Shown: in pieces, positions 19,560 to 23,599 of the stretch | How the letters are laid out: each line of letters starts with the position of its first letter | How positions within the stretch are numbered: position 1 is the stretch's first letter | NCBI GenBank assembly: GCA_044370415.1 | Contig: JBILVO010000050.1 | Span: 1-23,599 of the forward strand | Length of the DNA: 23,599 nt | Reading direction: 5' to 3' | Source: CAMCQY01 sp044370415 | Lineage (GTDB): Bacteria > Planctomycetota > Planctomycetia > Pirellulales > UBA1268 | Position numbers and translations under genes: made by a program | Notes under the pieces: generated by a model | Told to the model about the DNA's origin: nothing | What the model saw: the letters and a program-made list of their open reading frames with translations, nothing else | Databases searched by the model: none

Positions 19560-19979
19560 CTACTTGATAGAAACCTTGGCGCCCGACTCCTCGAGTTCCT
19601 TCTTGAGCTTCTCGGCATCGGCCTTGGAGATTCCCTCCTTGACCTTCGCCGGGGCCCCTTCCACGAGATCCTTGGCCTCCTTGAGGCCCAGGCCGGTCGC
19701 CGCGCGGACGACCTTAATGACGCCGATCTTGTTGTCGCCGAAAGCGTCGAGCACGACGTCGAACTCGGTCTTCTCCGCGGCCGCGGCAGCGCCAGCGCCA
19801 CCGGCACCCGCAGCAGGAGCCGCCATCATCACGGCACCGCCGGCAGCCGGCTTGATGCCATGGACTTCCTCGAGATAGTCCGACAGATCCTTGGCCGCCT
19901 TCAGGGAAAGCGTGACGATCTTGTCGCCAAGTTCCTTGGTCTCCTTGGAGAATTCACGAACTGCTTCAGCCGTTGCCAT
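19560..19979 (-). CDS. rplL: 50S ribosomal protein L7/L12
   Basis: The acidic stalk protein that recruits translation GTPases, 139 residues against about 120-130 in most bacteria. The N-terminal dimerisation helices (EFSKETKELGDKIVTLSLKA, DLSDYLEEVHG) are followed by an Ala/Gly/Pro hinge (about residues 45-68). The C-terminal domain contains EKTEFDVVLDAFGDNKIGVI, IKVVRAATGLGLKEAKDLVE and AEKLKKELEESGAKVSIK, with the factor-binding Lys/Gly/Leu surface intact. The ATG at 19979 has AAAGGA about 9 bases upstream. It follows rplJ after a 154-base gap with a promoter-like motif, so extra transcription to supply several L7/L12 copies per ribosome is possible. Confidence 0.98.
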   Translation of the reverse strand: MATAEAVREFSKETKELGDKIVTLSLKAAKDLSDYLEEVHGIKPAAGGAVMMAAPAAGAGGAGAAAAAEKTEFDVVLDAFGDNKIGVIKVVRAATGLGLKEAKDLVEGAPAKVKEGISKADAEKLKKELEESGAKVSIK

Positions 19980-20074
19980 CGCTCGAGGTCCTTTCCCTTC
20001 GAAGTTGAATATTTCCGACGACCGTGGCGGCCTGTCATCGGATGGTGACGTATGCCGTGTGCGGGGAACTCAAT

Positions 20075-20102
20075 GTCATACCACGAACTTCGCCGGAGTG
20101 AA
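20075..20102 (-). promoter_or_regulatory. Candidate promoter between rplJ and rplL
   Basis: On the minus strand TTCACT (20102-20097) and TATGAC (20080-20075) are separated by 16 bases, with TGG directly before the -10-like hexamer. Each hexamer matches four of six consensus bases. It would give a leader of about 90 bases before rplL. The position fits the need for surplus L7/L12, but the motif is weak. Confidence 0.3.
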
Positions 20103-20133
20103 GTACCCCTGCGAAAATCCCGTCGTGGGGCGG

Positions 20134-20685
20134 TTAGGAGGCGGCCGATTCGCCTCCCGGGCTCTGTTCGAGCTTCTCGACCAGCGAGGAAATCTGCCCT
20201 GCGAGCGCCCCCCCCGCGGAGAGGATCTGGCCGGAAAGCCGCGATCCAAGCGAGGAGATCTGTCCCGAAAGGATGGAGAGCTGCTCGGTGCGGTTGGGCC
20301 ACTTGGCCACCCGCTTGACGCCCTCCGCATCCAGGCGGTCGCCGTCCATGGCTCCGCCACGGCACTGGAGCCCCTCGTAGTCCTTGAGGCCGGTCAGCCG
20401 GTCGAGCTCCTTGGCGAGGTCGACGGCGTCCTCCCCGCCCCAGGCGATCGCCAGCATTCCCTCGGTCTTCTCGAAGGCCGGCGCCAGCTGCGTGTCGAGC
20501 GTCGCCCGCCGGGCGAGGCTGTTCTTCACGAGCTGGAGGTGGATCTTCTTCTGGCGGAGCGTCTTCCGCAGTTCGGTGGTCTTCTGGGCGTCGAGGCGAC
20601 CGAGGCTGACGACGACGACGTCCTCGACCTTGTCGAGCCGTTTCTTCAGGTCGTCGACCAGCAGATTCTTGACGAGTTTGCTCAT
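20134..20685 (-). CDS. rplJ: 50S ribosomal protein L10
   Basis: The stalk base protein that binds 23S rRNA and carries the L7/L12 dimers, 183 residues. The N-terminal domain is typical: VVVVSLGRLDAQKTTELRKT, LRQKKIHLQLVKNSLARRAT and FEKTEGMLAIAWGGEDAV. The C-terminal helix has three near-identical 11-residue units beginning at L139, L150 and L161 (LSGQISSL, LSGQILSA, LAGQISSL). In known L10 proteins each such segment docks one L7/L12 dimer, so three dimers per stalk are predicted. ATG 20685 has no clear ribosome binding site; it lies 61 bases after rplA and may depend on read-through translation. L10-L12 autoregulation of the operon is usual in bacteria, but no leader structure was identified here. 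Confidence 0.98.
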   Translation of the reverse strand: MSKLVKNLLVDDLKKRLDKVEDVVVVSLGRLDAQKTTELRKTLRQKKIHLQLVKNSLARRATLDTQLAPAFEKTEGMLAIAWGGEDAVDLAKELDRLTGLKDYEGLQCRGGAMDGDRLDAEGVKRVAKWPNRTEQLSILSGQISSLGSRLSGQILSAGGALAGQISSLVEKLEQSPGGESAAS

Positions 20686-20746
20686 GGCACGATCGGTTTC
20701 GAAAGGGGTGTGCCCGCCGGGGCGGTACGGAATGACGGTTTCAGAT

Positions 20747-21427
20747 TCAGGCGGCGACCATGACGCCAGGGGTCATCGTGGCCGAGATGGAGACGCTCTT
20801 CACGAACTGCCCGCGCACGCTCGAGGGCTGCATCGCGACGATGTGATCGACGAACGCCCGGATGTTGTCGACCAGCTTGGCGGCATCGAAGCTCGCCTTG
20901 CCGACGACGGCGTGCACGATGCCGGTCGGGTCGTTGCGGAACTCCACCTTGCCGGCCTTGTACTCGCGGACGGTCTTGCCGATGTCGGCGGTCACCGTGC
21001 CGGCCCGCGGGCTCGGCATGAGGCCGCGGGGGCCGAGCACCTTACCCAGCGGACCGACCATGCCCATCATGTCGGGGGCCGCGATGCACACGTCGAAGTC
21101 GGTCCAGCCCTCCTTGATCCGCTTGGCGAGGTCGTCGGCGCCCACCGCCTCGGCGCCGGCGGCCTTGGCGTCCTCGGCCAGGTTTCCCCTGGCGAACACG
21201 ACGACACGCTTCGACTTGCCGATGCCGTGCGGCAGCACGAGCGATCCGCGGATGATCTGGTCGGCCTGCTTCGGGTCGATGCCCAGCCGCATGTGGATCT
21301 CGACCGTCTGGTCGAATTTGGTCGAGGGGAAGCTCTTCAGCACGCCCACGGCGTCGGGCAGCGGAAGGGGCGCTTCGGTCTGGGGCTTCAGGGCGAGCAT
21401 GGCCCGCATACGTTTCGAGTCAGCCAC
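20747..21427 (-). CDS. rplA: 50S ribosomal protein L1
   Basis: The L1-stalk protein of the large subunit, 226 residues, normal length. Recognised segments include FDQTVEIHMRLGIDPKQADQ, IRGSLVLPHGIGKSKRVVVF, MGMVGPLGKVLGPRGLMPSP, KVEFRNDPTGIVHAVVGK and the closing FVKSVSISATMTPGV. The start is GTG 21427 with AGGAA 7 bases upstream. In many bacteria L1 represses its own operon by binding an mRNA mimic of its rRNA site; such a site was not found by eye in the 94 bases between rplK and rplA. It lies between rplK and rplJ, the standard order. Confidence 0.98.
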   Translation of the reverse strand: MADSKRMRAMLALKPQTEAPLPLPDAVGVLKSFPSTKFDQTVEIHMRLGIDPKQADQIIRGSLVLPHGIGKSKRVVVFARGNLAEDAKAAGAEAVGADDLAKRIKEGWTDFDVCIAAPDMMGMVGPLGKVLGPRGLMPSPRAGTVTADIGKTVREYKAGKVEFRNDPTGIVHAVVGKASFDAAKLVDNIRAFVDHIVAMQPSSVRGQFVKSVSISATMTPGVMVAA

Positions 21428-21521
21428 GGCGAAATTCCTACAGGAGAGTCGGAGTCGTGAATGGAGAAAATCGAGAATTACGAAACCGGACGTGAACGGT
21501 GTGAAACGGTGGAGGCCTGGT

Positions 21522-21947
21522 TCAGCCCTCGACGGTGATGCCCATGCTGCGGGCGGTGCCTTCGATCATCCGCCGGGCGTGCTCGCCGTCGCGGGCGTTG
21601 AGGTCGGCCGTCTTGAGCCGCACGATCTCGTCGAGCTGTGCCTTGGAGACCTTGCCCACCTTGTCCTTGTTCGGCACCCCCGAGCCCTTGGCGAGCCCGG
21701 CCGCCTTCTTCAGCAGCGCCGCCGCCGGAGGGCTCTTGGTGATGAACTCGAACGAGCGGTCGTTGTAGACGGTGACGACAACCGGGATCGCCATGCCGGC
21801 CGCCTCGCGGGTCCGGTCGTTGAACTGCGACACGAACTGCCCGAGGTTGATGCCGAACTTGCCGAGCGACGTGCCCACAGGCGGGGCCGGGGTCGCCTGG
21901 CCGCCCGGAATCTGGAACTTCGCCTGACCGACCATCTGCTTCGCCAT
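21522..21947 (-). CDS. rplK: 50S ribosomal protein L11
   Basis: Binds the GTPase-centre RNA of 23S rRNA near the stalk base; 141 residues, normal length. The N-terminal domain carries QIPGGQATPAPPVGTSLGKF and GINLGQFVSQFNDRT, the Pro-rich thiostrepton-binding face. The C-terminal rRNA-binding domain has ITKSPPAAALLKKAAGLAKG, KVSKAQLDEIVRLKTADLNA and ARRMIEGTARSMGITVEG. The ATG at 21947 has an AAAGGTGG site. It follows nusG after 107 bases. No unusual residue was seen. Confidence 0.98.
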   Translation of the reverse strand: MAKQMVGQAKFQIPGGQATPAPPVGTSLGKFGINLGQFVSQFNDRTREAAGMAIPVVVTVYNDRSFEFITKSPPAAALLKKAAGLAKGSGVPNKDKVGKVSKAQLDEIVRLKTADLNARDGEHARRMIEGTARSMGITVEG

Positions 21948-22054
21948 CGCGTACCACCTTTCGCGGCCGGTTTCCCGGACGCGTGCCCTTCATGAATGTC
22001 TGTTGGACTGTCTGTCGGAGATCCCGCACCCGGGGCCCGACCGCATCAATGTAA

Positions 22055-22792
22055 TCACACGGATTCGATCTGCCAGTATTCGATGTCCACCGGCGTGGAT
22101 CGGCCAAAAATGCTCAGCATGACCGTCACGCGGCCGTTGGCCTCGTCGATCTGCTCCACCTCGCCCTCGAAGTTCTCGAAGGTCCCCTCGTTGATCTTCA
22201 CGCGGTCGCCCTTCTTGAAGGCGATCTTCAGCCGCGGCGTCTCGTCGGTCTTCTCCTCGGCCTTGTTGAGGAGCTTGGCGACGTCCTGGGGGAGCATCGG
22301 ACTCGGCCGACCCGCAGATCCGGTGAAGTCACCGATGCCGCCGGTCTCGCGGACGAGGTACCAGGTGTCGTCATTGAGGATCATGTTCACGAGCAGGTAC
22401 CCGGGGTAGAGCTTCCGCCACACGATCCGCTTCTTGCCCCCCTTGAATTCGGTGACCTGCTCCTTGGGCACGATCACGTCGCCGAAAAAGCGGTCGAGAC
22501 CCTGCATCTGGATGCGGCGCAGCAGCGTCTCCCGGATGGAGTCTTCCCGGTTGCTCTGCACCTTGAGGATGTACCACTGGCGGTCTCCCGCCGGTGCCGC
22601 GTCGTCGTCGGCGGCGGCGGTGGAGATCGGCGACGCATCCTCGCTGCCCGAGAAGGGGTCGGCCAGCTCGGCGGGCGAGCCGTCGTCCTCGTCGTCCAGA
22701 TCCGCGACGGGAGCCGGCGCGTCGGCGGGCCGGCGCGACTCGTCGTCGGCCTCGTGGGCGGAATGGTCGGGCGTCGGTGAGGAATCGTTCAT
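22055..22792 (-). CDS. nusG: Transcription termination/antitermination factor NusG with acidic N-terminal extension
   Basis: NusG clamps RNA polymerase and links it to Rho or the ribosome. At 245 residues it is longer than the usual about 180. Residues 1-70 are an acidic Asp/Ala/Pro/Ser tail without predicted structure. The NGN domain follows (71-175: RQWYILKVQSNREDSI, DVIVPKEQVTEF, YPGYLLVNMILNDDTWYLVR, GDFTGSAGRPSPM), then the KOW domain (about 190-245: FKKGDRVKINEGTFENFEGE, GRSTPVDIEYWQIESV). The start ATG 22792 has AAGG 8 bases upstream. It lies 23 bases after secE, so the two are co-transcribed. The extension is real in that no internal ATG/GTG with a better site was noticed near residue 70. 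Confidence 0.96.
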   Translation of the reverse strand: MNDSSPTPDHSAHEADDESRRPADAPAPVADLDDEDDGSPAELADPFSGSEDASPISTAAADDDAAPAGDRQWYILKVQSNREDSIRETLLRRIQMQGLDRFFGDVIVPKEQVTEFKGGKKRIVWRKLYPGYLLVNMILNDDTWYLVRETGGIGDFTGSAGRPSPMLPQDVAKLLNKAEEKTDETPRLKIAFKKGDRVKINEGTFENFEGEVEQIDEANGRVTVMLSIFGRSTPVDIEYWQIESV

Positions 22793-22815
22793 GGATTCAG
22801 CCTTGCCTGCGGGAG

Positions 22816-23319
22816 TCAACGCGTGCCCTGGATGAGCCGGAGGAACCACCACCAGAAGAGATCGTATGCGGCGAGGATGGCCGCGAGGGCGAAGATCAGG
22901 AAGATGATGACCGCGGAACTCCGGACGACCTCGTCGAACGAGGGCCAGGACACCTTGGTCATCTCGGTCTCGACGGAGATGAGGAAGTCGGCGAACCGCG
23001 GCATGTTCACGGCGCGGAACGCCAGCCACACGCCGGCGGCCAGCAGCAGGCCGGGAACGAGGAAGCGGAGCACGCCGAGATCGCCGGACGCCATGCCGGC
23101 GGACGGCATCAGCCCCTCGCCGGCGTCGGCAAACCACACTGGCAACAACTGCGCGAGCCGCCACACGCCGGTCGCCACCGTGAGCGCAAGCACGGCGAAC
23201 GTCACCTGGCGGGTGATCCTGCCCTGGTTGCGCTTGTACACGGAGAAGCTCAGGAGGTCCCTCCAGAGCGAACCGGCGACGGTGTGATCGTGTTGGATTC
23301 CTGCCATGGCCCCTGACAT
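22816..23319 (-). CDS. secE: Preprotein translocase subunit SecE (extended form)
   Basis: An essential SecYEG channel subunit, about 167 residues. The conserved C-terminal part is clear: an amphipathic helix FLISVETEMTKVSWPSFDEV followed by the transmembrane helix VIIFLIFALAAILAAYDLFW. Two more hydrophobic segments precede it (VTFAVLALTVATGVWRLAQL and LRFLVPGLLLAAGVWLAF), so there are three helices as in E. coli SecE rather than the single helix of many bacteria. The loop between the first two is an acidic/Gly stretch. Start: ATG 23319, or ATG 23307, which has an AGGGG very close upstream; the four-residue difference does not matter for function. It lies downstream of tRNA-Trp and 23 bases before nusG, the usual arrangement. 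Confidence 0.93.
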   Translation of the reverse strand: MSGAMAGIQHDHTVAGSLWRDLLSFSVYKRNQGRITRQVTFAVLALTVATGVWRLAQLLPVWFADAGEGLMPSAGMASGDLGVLRFLVPGLLLAAGVWLAFRAVNMPRFADFLISVETEMTKVSWPSFDEVVRSSAVIIFLIFALAAILAAYDLFWWWFLRLIQGTR

Positions 23320-23339
23320 CCGTGTGTGATGCGTGCTCG

Positions 23340-23384
23340 TTTCCAGCCCTGTCCTGCCCCAGCCGGTAATGCCCCAGCCTGTCC
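23340..23384 (-). repeat. Three 15-base near-repeats in the secE leader
   Basis: On the minus strand the units GGACAGGCTGGGGCA, TTACCGGCTGGGGCA and GGACAGGGCTGGAAA follow one another without gaps. They share a CTGG core in the same phase. They lie 21-65 bases upstream of the secE start, in the untranslated leader. Function unknown. Confidence 0.6.
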
Positions 23385-23438
23385 TGCCGTTCTGGGATCG
23401 TCGTCCGCGGCCGTCCGCGGGCGATCCTGCCTCACCTC

Positions 23439-23471
23439 TCACCGACCTTCGTTCTTCGTCACCGACCTTCG
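23439..23471 (-). repeat. 13-base direct repeat with 20-base period upstream of secE
   Basis: TCACCGACCTTCG occurs exactly at 23439-23451 and 23459-23471 (plus-strand sense). The 20-base period is close to two helical turns, as expected for a pair of protein-binding sites on one face of DNA. It is between tRNA-Trp and secE, so it may belong to the secE promoter; this is inference. Confidence 0.55.
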
Positions 23472-23480
23472 CCACCGCCG

Positions 23481-23506
23481 GAGCGGCCGGGGACCGCCCC
23501 GGGCTC
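23481..23506 (-). terminator. GC-rich hairpin after tRNA-Trp
   Basis: CCGGGG/CCCCGG (23487-23492/23497-23502, 4-base loop), extended by GAGC/GCTC (23481-23484/23503-23506) with a two-base bulge. It starts 22 bases beyond the tRNA 3' end on the minus strand. There is no T-run, so it may be a weak terminator or a tRNA-trailer processing structure. Confidence 0.4.
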
Positions 23507-23527
23507 CATCTCAGCATCGACCGACTG

Positions 23528-23599
23528 CAGGGGCGGCGGGGATCGAACTCGCAACCTCTGGTTTTGGAGACCAGCGCTCTGCCAGTTGAGCTACGCCCC
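23528..23599 (-). tRNA. trnW: tRNA-Trp (anticodon CCA), lacking only its first base at the window edge
   Basis: The reverse strand folds into a cloverleaf. The acceptor strands are GGGGCG (2-7) and CGCCCCT (66-72), then discriminator G73 at 23528. The D-arm is GCTC/GAGC, the anticodon stem CTGGT/ACCAG has loop CTCCAAA with anticodon CCA, and the T-arm is GCGAG-TTCGATC-CCCGC with one A-C mismatch. U72 implies that base 1, just outside the window, is A, as in E. coli tRNA-Trp. The 3' CCA is not encoded (CAG follows). A tRNA-Trp gene upstream of secE-nusG is common in bacteria. Confidence 0.96.

Noticed and set aside
21997..22015. TGTCTGT direct repeat with a 12-base period in the nusG-rplK gap
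   Set aside because: Only seven bases long; too short to separate from chance without comparison.

Overview
The window comes from a GC-rich bacterium, most likely a planctomycete of the Pirellula type. The evidence is a stand-alone RNA polymerase alpha-CTD-like protein, a secreted Pro/Ala-rich protein with Val-Pro-Val-Thr-x-Tyr and CTGC motifs of a kind I associate with planctomycetes, an anchored formylglycine-generating-enzyme homologue, and frequent GTG starts. The lineage is an inference; no 16S rRNA gene is present.

Left part (1-10890), accessory and housekeeping genes. A UvrD/PcrA helicase runs off the left edge on the minus strand and is divergent from the alpha-CTD-like gene. Next comes a tight plus-strand run of three genes (2059-4489): a four-helix membrane protein with a DUF3592-like domain, an arrestin-like cytosolic protein, and a small P-loop protein. 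These are followed by the secreted repeat-motif protein and a full PolX DNA polymerase with PHP domain. PolX converges on, and shares stop-codon bases with, a minus-strand pair in which a CHAD-domain protein is start/stop-coupled to the formylglycine-generating-enzyme homologue. A secreted protein of unknown function (minus) lies between this pair and the polymerase operon.

Right part (11078-23599), the core information-processing operon, all on the minus strand. In transcription order it is tRNA-Trp(CCA), secE, nusG, rplK, rplA, rplJ, rplL, rpoB, rpoC. The order is the canonical bacterial one. The gaps before rplL (154 bp), before rpoB (233 bp) and between rpoB and rpoC (149 bp) are fairly long and hold candidate promoter elements and strong stem-loops. 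These could set the different expression levels needed for L7/L12, the other ribosomal proteins and RNA polymerase. rpoC is followed by the secreted hypothetical gene, not by rpsL/rpsG/fusA.

No mobile element, CRISPR array, prophage or rRNA was seen. The best candidate for an undescribed system is the three-gene membrane/arrestin-like/P-loop cassette. Next are the stand-alone alpha-CTD protein and the CHAD-FGE pair.
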